Part shown: positions 31,225 through 38,675 of the stretch, one piece after another
Position numbering within the stretch: position 1 is the stretch's first letter
Layout of the letters: each line of letters begins with the position of its first letter
From: Hymenobacter sp. UV11
GTDB taxonomy: Bacteria > Bacteroidota > Bacteroidia > Cytophagales > Hymenobacteraceae
Direction: 5' to 3'
Assembly: GCF_004684095.1 (NCBI RefSeq)
Contig: NZ_SRII01000007.1
Location: 372,001-436,000, forward strand
Length of the DNA: 64,000 bases
Notes under the pieces: model-generated
What the model saw: only the letters and a program-made list of their open reading frames with translations
The model's database searches: none
What the model was told of the DNA's origin: nothing
Program-made: the position numbers and the translations under genes

Positions 31225-31794
31225 CTAAGAGCCTGGCACGAACGTCGTGCTAAAGAGGTGGCCCTGATTTGAAAGTACGTGCACGCGGTACGTGTCCGTC
31301 AACGTAGAGCCCAGGCTTCCTACCGAGATACCCGTAGTTGCTGACGAGTTAACCCCGCCCATGTCTGCTACCCCCTGTAGGAATCCAGTCGTTTCATTCC
31401 ACACAGCCATCACCACCGCAAAATCGGCCGGGTCAGTACTGGCTACACCGAAATCAATTTCAATCACTTTTTGCCCATTCTGATACGTTCGCCCCACCGC
31501 GCTGAAATTATCTACCGTCAGCGGCGACGCCGCGCTGCTACCCAAACCCGCCAGCGTCTGCATTGCCCCCGGCAGCTCAAAACCCGGCGTGGCCGCGTCC
31601 ACGATGTACACGCCATCCTGCACCAGCTGGGTCAACGAATTGAAGTTGCTGCTGGGCTTAAACGAGGTGTAACCAGTGCCCCCAGCATTGAAACCGTAGA
31701 CAATGTTAAGATTATTCTTAAAGGGCGCAGTAGCCAGATTCAGGGCCGAAGCATTGAAAATAAATCCTAGGAGCTTTTTATCGATACTACTCAT
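31225..31794 (-). CDS. Unknown protein next to DUF6266 gene
   Basis: 189 aa from MSSIDKKLLGFIFN. No signal peptide. Beta-rich and Gly/Ser/Thr-rich, with FKNNLNIVYGFNAGGTGYTS and VIEIDFGVASTDPADFAVVM. The texture is that of a structural or surface beta-sandwich protein. It is separated from the DUF6266 gene by a hairpin and read in the same direction. A virion or adhesion role is conceivable, with no direct evidence. Confidence 0.6.
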   Translation of the reverse strand: MSSIDKKLLGFIFNASALNLATAPFKNNLNIVYGFNAGGTGYTSFKPSSNFNSLTQLVQDGVYIVDAATPGFELPGAMQTLAGLGSSAASPLTVDNFSAVGRTYQNGQKVIEIDFGVASTDPADFAVVMAVWNETTGFLQGVADMGGVNSSATTGISVGSLGSTLTDTYRVHVLSNQGHLFSTTFVPGS

Positions 31795-31825
31795 TTTCAA
31801 AAGATTATAGGGTTAAAAAAATAAG

Positions 31826-31858
31826 GCCGGCCCCAGTAGTACACCAGGGCCGGCCACT
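31826..31858 (-). terminator. Hairpin between DUF6266 and the unknown gene
   Basis: GGCCGGCCC ... GGGCCGGCC, 9-bp GC stem; in leftward reading A/T-rich sequence with T runs follows. Possibly partial termination that sets different expression of the two genes. Confidence 0.7.
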
Positions 31859-31878
31859 TTATTTCCAAGCCGTCAAGC

Positions 31879-32778
31879 TTAGAAGTTCACTACTGCGGCG
31901 AACGCGCCCGTGTGGGCCACGCCGGCGTGCGTGAAGCTGAATGGACGGCCCGCGTAGCGGTCATAGGTATCCACGCTGGCCACCTGCTGGCCGCCCACGC
32001 TGATAGTCATGTTGTAGGGCCCGCTGCTGCCGGTAGTCAGCTCGTTAAAGCTGAGGCGGTCACCAGCCGAGGCGGTGAGCGTCGTGCCAGCTGCTGTGCC
32101 CGAAGGACCAGAAATGTTCGTGCCGAAGCTCTGGGCTGAGCCACCACCAGCCGGAGCCGTAGCTATGCTGGCCGTAGGGCTGGCATCGGTGTTGTCCGCC
32201 CGGCGAGCAAAGGCGTAGACTGCTAGCTCGCCGGCCGCCACACCCGCCAGGTACGAGGCCGTCACCTGCACCGAGCCAGCGGCGCGGGTGACGCTGCCCA
32301 GCGATTCGGCTACTTCCATCGTTGCGGTACGCACAATAGCTACGTACACCTTATCCGAGGCCAGCGCCTGGTTGCCGTCGCTGTTGTCGGTCCAGCTGAT
32401 GGTTTTGCCCGTCGCCGAGTTCGCCATCGTCAGGCCCAACAGCGGCGCCACGCTACCCGTCGATACGCTCAGCCGCGAGTAGTCGATGATGGCCATGCCG
32501 TTCTGGTCCAGCGACGTGAAGGCGATGTTTTGGCCCACAAACTGGTTGTAGCCACTTTGAAAGCCTACCCGCTTGTAGCCGGCCAGTAGCAAGGAACCAA
32601 TGGCCTTGGCCAAGCGGCCGATTTCTGCAAATTTAGTGCGCTGCTGCACCTGCAGCGGCGACTTGCTGTTGTTGCTGCCCACCTTCTGGCGCAGCAGGTT
32701 GACACCCGCCGTGCTGCTGAAGGTGAGGCCGCCCGCGCTACCCTCAATGGTGCCGAGCATGGAACGAATACGAGCCAT
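31879..32778 (-). CDS. DUF6266 family protein
   Basis: 299 aa. The N-terminus shows the family pattern: ARIRSMLGTIEGSAGGLTFS, a short Arg/Lys stretch, then SPLQVQQRTKFAEIGRLAKA. Residues from about 90 are Ser/Thr/Gly-rich predicted beta-sandwich repeats. Known members occur in Bacteroidota, often in mobile regions, with no established function. It lacks a signal peptide. Because the element has no recognisable capsid gene, this abundant-type beta protein is worth testing as a particle component. Confidence 0.8.
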   Translation of the reverse strand: MARIRSMLGTIEGSAGGLTFSSTAGVNLLRQKVGSNNSKSPLQVQQRTKFAEIGRLAKAIGSLLLAGYKRVGFQSGYNQFVGQNIAFTSLDQNGMAIIDYSRLSVSTGSVAPLLGLTMANSATGKTISWTDNSDGNQALASDKVYVAIVRTATMEVAESLGSVTRAAGSVQVTASYLAGVAAGELAVYAFARRADNTDASPTASIATAPAGGGSAQSFGTNISGPSGTAAGTTLTASAGDRLSFNELTTGSSGPYNMTISVGGQQVASVDTYDRYAGRPFSFTHAGVAHTGAFAAVVNF

Positions 32779-32835
32779 AAATAAAGATTACTAAAAGTTT
32801 GATAAACAAGTTGCTGGCTGACTTTGCTAGTCAAC

Positions 32836-33534
32836 TTACCAGGAGCAGCCCGCCCAGGCAGTCGCTTTTTCTTGCGCGTTGTAGGCCCGCCAGATACCCG
32901 GCCGCACTACCCGCGTCGTTCCACATTTCCACAGCCCCCGGCCGGCCGCCGCCGCCCGCTGCTGCTGGCTAGCCAGCGCCACCAGCTGCCCGCTCGGCGC
33001 GTAGGCCCACGCCCAGCCCCGCGCTACCAGCAGCGAATCCAACGATACCCCCGGCGGCGTCGAGAAGGCCACTGGCCGCAGCTTCACGCGGGCCAGCGTC
33101 CGGCCGTACCCATCCGCGCCCCCGCTGAGCAGCTGCACGTACTTGCCCAGCACCAGCGCCCGCACCGAGTCGGTAGCCTGCGCGCCAAAGGGTTGGTCAT
33201 GCTCGGGCGCATCCACCTGCAGCAGCCGCACCCGCGCCGTGGCCCTGCCCACCTGCACCTCGTAGGTGTCCGCATCCACTACCCGCACCACCGTAGCCAG
33301 CTGCCAAGTTGGCCGCCCGTAGCTCAGCGCCGGCAGCACCACCGGCTTAGGATTCTCCTGCACGATGCGCCACAGCTTGAAGGCCCGAATGGTATCAGCT
33401 GGCCCCGTCAGCCCTAAAGCTGCTGAAGCCCGGTGGCAGGCCACCGGGCCCAGCCCAGCAGCCACCACGCCTACCCCCATCAGCGCCACCACTACGTGCA
33501 CCAGCACTCGCAAAAATTCGCTTAGCCGCATCAT
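32836..33534 (-). CDS. Membrane-anchored thermonuclease (SNase-like)
   Basis: 232 aa. An N-terminal membrane segment (VLVHVVVALMGVGVVAAGL) is followed by a staphylococcal-nuclease fold: VVRVVDADTYEVQV, ARVRLLQVDAPEHDQP with the catalytic Arg and Asp/Glu region, and DGYGRTLARVKL with the second Arg. It would cut nucleic acid in the periplasm or cell surface. It is the second exported nuclease in the element; together they might block superinfecting DNA or feed on it. Starts at the first of two adjacent Met codons. Confidence 0.85.
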   Translation of the reverse strand: MMRLSEFLRVLVHVVVALMGVGVVAAGLGPVACHRASAALGLTGPADTIRAFKLWRIVQENPKPVVLPALSYGRPTWQLATVVRVVDADTYEVQVGRATARVRLLQVDAPEHDQPFGAQATDSVRALVLGKYVQLLSGGADGYGRTLARVKLRPVAFSTPPGVSLDSLLVARGWAWAYAPSGQLVALASQQQRAAAAGRGLWKCGTTRVVRPGIWRAYNAQEKATAWAGCSW

Positions 33535-33609
33535 GCCAGCAAACCTACTGGCCCCTTCTTTGCGTTGTATATTCGGCTGCCCAACTATACCCCAAAGTAA
33601 CCCATTTTT

Positions 33610-33804
33610 ATGCCCCAGGTCGTTATCTACCCTAAAGAGGCTGCCCAGCTCACCGGCAACGGCTATGAGGCCAGCAAGCGCCTTCTACAGCGGATTCGCG
33701 CTCGTCTGGGAAAGGAAGCCCGCGCCTACGTATCGGTGCGCGAGTTCTGCCAGTACACCGGCCTGGCCGAGCAGGAAGTAAGCGCCGCTCTGGGCACCCA
33801 CTAA
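33610..33804 (+). CDS. Small HTH-like protein beside the integrase
   Basis: 64 aa: VVIYPKEAAQLTGNGYEASK then RLGKEARAYVSVREFCQYTG. Two short helical units with basic residues suggest DNA binding. Its position next to the integrase makes it a candidate excisionase/directionality factor. No family confirmed. The same PKEAAQLTG pattern is, from memory, frequent in small Bacteroidota proteins. Confidence 0.6.
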   Translation: MPQVVIYPKEAAQLTGNGYEASKRLLQRIRARLGKEARAYVSVREFCQYTGLAEQEVSAALGTH

Positions 33805-33849
33805 TGCCCACCGATGGCCAGCCCCGCCGACCGCGGCGGGGCTGGTCAG

Positions 33850-35151
33850 CTAGGCGGCACCCGGTACCACTGCGCACACTGACCCGGCTGCCGCGCCGGC
33901 ATCACTGACTGGTAGCCCTTCCCACACCCGCCGCATAGTTTGGTGCTGAAAATCCTCGATAATCTTGGCATAAATCAAGGTAGTCTGTATTTTCTTGTGC
34001 CCTAGCACCTTTTGCAGTACCTCCACAGGCATTCCACGTAGCAGGCTTTGGGTCGCAAACGTGTGCCGAGCCGTGTGCATCGTCACTAGTTCCCATTGCG
34101 GCACCGCCGAGCGCAGCAAGCCCCCACCGCCCGTACTCACCAAGTCTACCGGCGAGGTAAGCCCAGCTAGCTTGGCCACGCGCTTGAGGTATCGGTTCAC
34201 CACCTGGTTAGCCTGTACGGGTAGGAGCCGGGCCCGCTCGCCGGCATACTTATCCAGAATAGCTGAGGCTGCTGTCGTGAGGTAAATACTCACACCAGCC
34301 CGCGTTTTGCTCTGTACTAGCTGCAAAACCTTACCCCCCTGCCACTCCCGAACGTTGCCCGGATGCAAAGCCGACACGTCGGAGTAGCGCAGCCCGGTGT
34401 AGCAGCAGAACAAGAACACGTCGCGCACCGGCACCAAGTTGGCCGGCAGCATCGCTGTAGCTACCAGCTCCAAGTCGGCGGCCGACAGGTAGAGCTTTGG
34501 CGAGTCAGCCGGCTTAGCCACTAGCTTGCACAGCTCGACGCTTACGGCTACTCCCCGCTCATCGCGTAGGAAGCGCAGGAAGGATTTTAGGTCTTTCACC
34601 GCCGTGTACATAGTGTTTGGCGCTAACCCGCGCACTTCGCGCAGGTAGCCCAGCAGTTCATCGTGGCGGGCCAGGTCGTAAGTGGTGGGGTCCAATACAG
34701 CGCCGCTGTGCTGCTCAAAGCCGACTAGCCAGTTGCGGGCCACCACATGCTGGCGTAACGTTTCTTTGGCATAGCCGCGGGCCCGTAGCGCGGTGCGGTA
34801 CTGCTCGTACCACACGCCCACCGACTGCTTTTCGACCACTACCACTTCCGGCGCGGGGGCCGGCCGTAGCGCACTACGCAAACCAGCAAGGGTAGGAGCA
34901 TCGCCCGCCGCCCGCAGCTGGCGCCACCACGTCAGCACATCGGTCGTAAGTCGGGTCAGCAACTGGTTGGCTTCCTCCGCCAGCGCATAGGAACGCCGAA
35001 ACTGTTGCCGGTCAGCGTTCCAGTCAGCGGGCTTGCATTTTTCGCCGGTGGCAAATTTGAGGCGGGCACCGTCGAAGTACACCACCAGTTGAACCGGGCA
35101 GCGGCCAGCCTTATTGAGCAGGTCGGTGCGAAGCACAAATTGGGTTGTCAT
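33850..35151 (-). CDS. Tyrosine recombinase / integrase
   Basis: 433 aa, CTnDOT-like class. An arm-binding N-terminus (about 1-100) and SAM-like core-binding domain (about 115-210) precede the catalytic domain. Catalytic residues are seen in CCYTGLRYSDVSAL (Arg I), MHTARHTFATQSLLRG (HxxR), LQKVLGHKKIQTTLIYAKI (His and Tyr). It lies directly next to the tRNA-Thr attachment site and should integrate and, with a helper, excise the element. Start is the ATG at MTTQFVLRTD, where the family alignment begins. Confidence 0.93.
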   Translation of the reverse strand: MTTQFVLRTDLLNKAGRCPVQLVVYFDGARLKFATGEKCKPADWNADRQQFRRSYALAEEANQLLTRLTTDVLTWWRQLRAAGDAPTLAGLRSALRPAPAPEVVVVEKQSVGVWYEQYRTALRARGYAKETLRQHVVARNWLVGFEQHSGAVLDPTTYDLARHDELLGYLREVRGLAPNTMYTAVKDLKSFLRFLRDERGVAVSVELCKLVAKPADSPKLYLSAADLELVATAMLPANLVPVRDVFLFCCYTGLRYSDVSALHPGNVREWQGGKVLQLVQSKTRAGVSIYLTTAASAILDKYAGERARLLPVQANQVVNRYLKRVAKLAGLTSPVDLVSTGGGGLLRSAVPQWELVTMHTARHTFATQSLLRGMPVEVLQKVLGHKKIQTTLIYAKIIEDFQHQTMRRVWEGLPVSDAGAAAGSVCAVVPGAA

Positions 35152-35233
35152 AAAATGAGGAGCGTAATGAGGGGCGCCGCTCGTGTAGCAAACCCCCCGT
35201 TTCGCGTAGCAGACTACCGATTGGCCTGAACGC

Positions 35234-35282
35234 AAAAAACCCGGAAAACCGCCTCTGCTATGCGAGAAGCTGTTTTCCGGGC
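35234..35282 (-). terminator. Terminator of tRNA-Thr (element copy)
   Basis: CCCGGAAAAC (35240-35249) pairs with GTTTTCCGGG (35272-35281), leftward T6. A homologue of the hairpin at 3150-3199, so the element brought its own tRNA terminator. Confidence 0.8.
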
Positions 35283-35301
35283 GCTCCGAGTGTATATAAC
35301 T

Positions 35302-35315
35302 GAGCCTCCTGTCGG
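35302..35315. repeat. Right attachment site core (att repeat)
   Basis: Same 14 bases as at the left end, here inside the tRNA-Thr 3' end (T-stem and acceptor stem), so insertion leaves the tRNA intact. Confidence 0.8.
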
Positions 35316-35375
35316 ACTCGAACCAACGACCCTCTGATTACAAGTCAGAAGCTCTACCAACTGAGCTAAGGAGGC
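35303..35375 (-). tRNA. tRNA-Thr (anticodon UGU)
   Basis: 73 nt, CCA not encoded. Acceptor GCCTCCT/AGGAGGC, D-arm GCTCAGTTGGTAGAGC, anticodon stem TCTGA/TCAGA with loop CTTGTAA (anticodon TGT), T-arm GTTGG TTCGAGT CCGAC, discriminator T. It serves as integration site of the element. Confidence 0.95.
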
Positions 35376-35387
35376 TTAATCGTAGGG

Positions 35388-35418
35388 CAAAAGTAAGCCG
35401 CAAAGTGCAACCGGTCAA
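35388..35418 (-). promoter_or_regulatory. Promoter of tRNA-Thr
   Basis: TTGA, 19-nt spacer, TACTTTTG in leftward reading, close to the Bacteroidota TTTG-N19-TAnnTTTG consensus and 13 nt upstream of the tRNA. Confidence 0.7.
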
Positions 35419-35432
35419 CTTTGCCGGATAAT

Positions 35433-35467
35433 AAAAAAGGGACGCACCGGCTGGCGCGTCCCTTTTT
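35433..35467 (-). terminator. Terminator of the DUF349 gene
   Basis: AAAAAGGGACGC pairs with GCGTCCCTTTTT with a short loop; T run in leftward direction. Confidence 0.8.
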
Positions 35468-35484
35468 AGGTAGGTGCTAAGGGG

Positions 35485-37899
35485 TTAGCTCCGTAGTTGC
35501 TTGAGTTGTTTTTTCAATTTTTCGATGCGCGTGCGGGCTTCCTCCATGCGGCCCTGGTACTCCTGGCGTAGCTGGTCGGCATTTTTGGAGCGAGCGAAGA
35601 AGTCAAGGTTGGTTTGCAGGGTAGCCACGTCGTTTTCCAACTCCTGAATTTGACGGCGCAGGCCAGTTTCCTTGCGAGTAAAAGCCTGCTGGGCCTGGGG
35701 CCGGGCCTTGAGACGGGCAATCTCCAATTGGAAAAGCAGGTCTTCCTTTTCGGTTGGGGTAATGCCGGCCGTCTGGTCCAGGTACTTACCCATGAGAGTG
35801 GTAAACTGCTCCTCGCCACGGTCTGAGGTACCGCCGGTAGTGGTGTCAAGCTCCTGCCAGTCAGCAATAATGGCGCGGAAATCTTCCAGCGTGCCGGGGG
35901 TGCTGGCCGAGAGGGCCGCTACCTGCTGGCCAACTTTATCCAAGCGGGTAACCTGCTCGGCGCTGGCGGCCGACTGGCGCTCCTCGCGCTGGCGGGTTTC
36001 CTGCTTGGGGCGCTCAAACACGCTGTCGCAGGCGGCGCGGAAGCGCTTCCAGATTTTATCGGCCTGCTTCTCGGGCACGCGGCCCACGTCTTTCCACTCC
36101 TTCTGCACCCGAATGATAACACTGCGGGCCTCGTCAAAATCGGCGCTTTGCTGGGCGGCTTCGGCCTGCTCGATGAGGGCGTACTTGGCCTGCAGGTTGG
36201 CGTTTTTCTCCGAGTCGAGGCTCTTGAAGAACTCGTTTTTACGGTTGAAGAAAGCCTTGTAGGCGTTCCAGTACTGCTTGTTGAGCTGGTCGGCCTGGGC
36301 GCGGGGCACGGGGCCGGCGGCTTCCCACTCCTTCTTAATCTCCTGCAGCTCGTCGGTGCGCGAGCGCCACTCGTTCACGCGCTCCGTAGTGAAGTCGGCG
36401 AAGGGCAGCACGCGCTCCAGCAGAGCTTGCTTCACGGTCAGGTTTTGCTGCTCCTGGGCCGAGCGCACGTCCACAAACTCTTTGCGGCGCAAGTGCACGG
36501 CCTCCGAGGCGGCCAGGAAGCGCTGCCACAGCGGCTCGCGTTGCTCGCCGGGCACGGGCCCGATGTGCTTCCAGTCGTCGTGTAATTTCTTGAGCTCATC
36601 CAGCGCTTTGTTGATGCCGGGGGCATCTTTCAGGGCTTCGGCGCGGGCCACGAGGGCTTCCTTGGCTTCCTGGTTGCGGCGGCGGTCCAGTTCTTTAAGC
36701 TCATAAAAGCGGCCCTGGTTGGCATAGTAGCGGTCGAGCAGGCCGTGGTAGGTATTCCAGGTTTCCTGGCTATCGGTCTGGGGCACGGGGCCGGTGGCTT
36801 TCCAGTCGGCCTGCAATTGCTTGAGCTTTTGCGAGCTGTCCTTGGTTTCGGCGCTTTCCACGAGCTGGCGCAGCTGGCCGAGCAGCTCCTGCTTGCGGGC
36901 CAGGTTCTGGCCGCGGTTCTGGTCTTCGGCCTTGGCATCGCGGGCGCGGCCTTCGCGGAACTCCTGCAAGGCCTTATTCAGCTCAGTCTGGCTGGCCGGG
37001 GGCTGGAAGCTGAACTCCTGGGGCGCGTTGGCGTCTTCGGCCAGCTTCTGGCGCGAGGCGGCGCGGGCGGCGGCCACGTTGGCCTCGTACTGGCGGCTGA
37101 GCTCAAAAATCTGCTGGCGGTTGCGGCGCGCATCGGGCCGGCGCAGCAGGTCGATGAGGTGGGCGGCCTGGCTTTCGAGGTCGAGTTCGGCAAAGTCGGG
37201 GGCCGGCGTTTCGGGCACGTAGTCGTCGCTTTCCTCGCCGGCAGCTTCGTGCTGGTGGTCGATTTCGGCCTGGTGAGCCGTAGCGGCGGTATCGGTGGCC
37301 GACGTGGGCAGGGTAGCCACCCCGCCGGGGGCATTCTCCAGGTCCTCAGCCGAAGCGAGCTGGGCTACCGGGGCCTCTTCGCCGAGTGCCGGGGGGGTAG
37401 GGTCAGCCTCCGCATCGAGGGCGGCGGGCGTCATGGCGTCACCGTAATGCTCGACGGCCCGCGCCTGTGGAGCCGAGAGGTGCTCGGCCGCTACTTCGGC
37501 GGACACGTGCTGGGCCGTTTCGGTGGCGGCAACGGCCTCGGGGGTGGCCGGGTCGGGGCTGGCAGTGGGGGTAGGCGGGGCCGGAGCGGCCCCGGCGGCC
37601 GCCAGGCTGGGCGCAGCGGGGGCATCTTCCAGGGCTTCGGCCAGGCCGGGCTCCGAGAGCAGCGGGTCAGCCTCCGTCTGAGTGGCACCCCCGCCGGGGG
37701 GCACGGCCGCGGCGGGCGGGGTATCGCTCAGGGCCGGGGCCGCGGGCGTGGGCTCGGCGGTGCCGGCCGACTGCTGGGCGCGAATTTCGGCCAGGCGGGC
37801 TTCCACAATGCTGAGGCGGTCGGCGGCCGGAGCCGGGGTGTCACCCTCTTGGTGGGCGGGCGAAGTGAAGGCGGGGGTAGGGGTTTCTTCGGGCAACAT
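35485..37899 (-). CDS. DUF349 repeat protein
   Basis: 804 aa. Residues 1-250 are Ala/Pro/Glu-rich and probably disordered. From about 300, several DUF349 helical repeats follow, each marked by a W-K-x-x-G-x-V-P turn: WKATGPVPQ, WKHIGPVPGEQ, WEAAGPVPRAQ, WKDVGRVPEKQADKIWKRFR. A coiled coil ends the protein (ENDVATLQTNLDFFARS). Members are widespread in Bacteroidota; function is not settled. ATG at MLPEETPTPA is preferred to a TTG four codons earlier. Confidence 0.9.
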   Translation of the reverse strand: MLPEETPTPAFTSPAHQEGDTPAPAADRLSIVEARLAEIRAQQSAGTAEPTPAAPALSDTPPAAAVPPGGGATQTEADPLLSEPGLAEALEDAPAAPSLAAAGAAPAPPTPTASPDPATPEAVAATETAQHVSAEVAAEHLSAPQARAVEHYGDAMTPAALDAEADPTPPALGEEAPVAQLASAEDLENAPGGVATLPTSATDTAATAHQAEIDHQHEAAGEESDDYVPETPAPDFAELDLESQAAHLIDLLRRPDARRNRQQIFELSRQYEANVAAARAASRQKLAEDANAPQEFSFQPPASQTELNKALQEFREGRARDAKAEDQNRGQNLARKQELLGQLRQLVESAETKDSSQKLKQLQADWKATGPVPQTDSQETWNTYHGLLDRYYANQGRFYELKELDRRRNQEAKEALVARAEALKDAPGINKALDELKKLHDDWKHIGPVPGEQREPLWQRFLAASEAVHLRRKEFVDVRSAQEQQNLTVKQALLERVLPFADFTTERVNEWRSRTDELQEIKKEWEAAGPVPRAQADQLNKQYWNAYKAFFNRKNEFFKSLDSEKNANLQAKYALIEQAEAAQQSADFDEARSVIIRVQKEWKDVGRVPEKQADKIWKRFRAACDSVFERPKQETRQREERQSAASAEQVTRLDKVGQQVAALSASTPGTLEDFRAIIADWQELDTTTGGTSDRGEEQFTTLMGKYLDQTAGITPTEKEDLLFQLEIARLKARPQAQQAFTRKETGLRRQIQELENDVATLQTNLDFFARSKNADQLRQEYQGRMEEARTRIEKLKKQLKQLRS

Positions 37900-37989
37900 A
37901 AAGCGAAGCAAATAACCGGCGGCCGGGGCCAGGTGGGGTTGGGAAAAAGAGGAGGGGGTAGGCGGCCGGAACGGAGGTCAGAAAAAAAA

Positions 37990-38541
37990 TTAGTTCAGGC
38001 GCGGGTCCAGCGGATAGTTAGCAAGGGCGCGGTAGCGACCCCCTTTTTCGCGCAGAATCGTGCGCCAGAACGCATCAGACTCCAAAGTAAACACTTTCCC
38101 GGCAGAGGCGGGCTGCCGAATCCAGGAGCCGCGCCCGATTTCTTCTTCCAGCTGCCCCGCCGACCAGCCCGAATAGCCCACAAACAGCCGCACCACGGGC
38201 CCGGCTTCGGCATCGAGGCCCGCCAGAAACTGGTCAAAGTCGCCGCCCCAAAACACGCCCTGGCCCAGGGCGCTGGCGCCGGGCAGCTCGGCCCGCTGGT
38301 GCACAAAATGCAGCGTATCGGGCTGCACCGGCCCGCCCGTAAACAGCGGCAGCCGGGCCACCGGCCGGCCCGCCGTGGGGGGTAGGGCCAGCACATCGCC
38401 CAGCAGCAGGGGGGTAGGGCGCGTGAGCACCAGCCCAAAGGCGCCCTCCTGCGGGCTGTGCCGGCACAGCAGCACCACGCTGCGCTCAAAGTTAGGGTCG
38501 CCCAAAAAGGGCTGCGAAATAAGGAGCGTACCGGGTTTCAT
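37990..38541 (-). CDS. YqgE/AlgH family protein (UPF0301)
   Basis: 183 aa. MKPGTLLISQPFLGDPNFER and SVVLLCRHSPQEGAFGLVL are the family N-terminus; RLFVGYSGWSAGQLEEEIG and GSWI the second signature. Function is unknown in general, with regulatory roles reported in pseudomonads. The start at MKPGTLL matches the family; the open frame extends further upstream without similarity. Divergent from the membrane protein gene. Confidence 0.92.
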   Translation of the reverse strand: MKPGTLLISQPFLGDPNFERSVVLLCRHSPQEGAFGLVLTRPTPLLLGDVLALPPTAGRPVARLPLFTGGPVQPDTLHFVHQRAELPGASALGQGVFWGGDFDQFLAGLDAEAGPVVRLFVGYSGWSAGQLEEEIGRGSWIRQPASAGKVFTLESDAFWRTILREKGGRYRALANYPLDPRLN

Positions 38542-38675
38542 AAGAAGGCGACCAGAGGAGGAACAGGCAGGAAAACAGCAGTACGTAGGCAAGGGCGGGC
38601 CGGATGATGCCGCCTACCTTTGCCCAACCAGAAGTAGCGGCTGTTTGCTTCCGCGTAGTGATTATTTCTTAGCGC

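Larger units (their letters stand above)
3218..35315. mobile_element. Integrative prophage-like element in tRNA-Thr(UGU), about 32.1 kb
   Basis: Both ends carry the 14-bp tRNA 3'-end repeat. A tyrosine integrase is the last gene, next to the intact tRNA. The content is phage-like: S24 repressor, replication genes with iterons, a lysis cassette, PD-(D/E)XK exonuclease and umuDC. Restriction and defence genes and AT-rich cargo are added. No terminase, portal, capsid, protease, tail or conjugation gene is recognisable, which argues for a satellite or an unfamiliar virus rather than a standard tailed prophage. Intact integrase, repressor and origin suggest it could still be mobile. Confidence 0.85.

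Noticed and set aside
3218..35315. Integrative conjugative element
   Set aside because: The integrase is of CTnDOT-like type, but no relaxase, coupling protein or tra gene is visible, while lysis and phage replication genes are.
36745..38385. Rightward open frame of 546 codons
   Set aside because: Antisense to the DUF349 and YqgE genes, glycine/arginine-rich filler; the leftward genes show conserved motifs.
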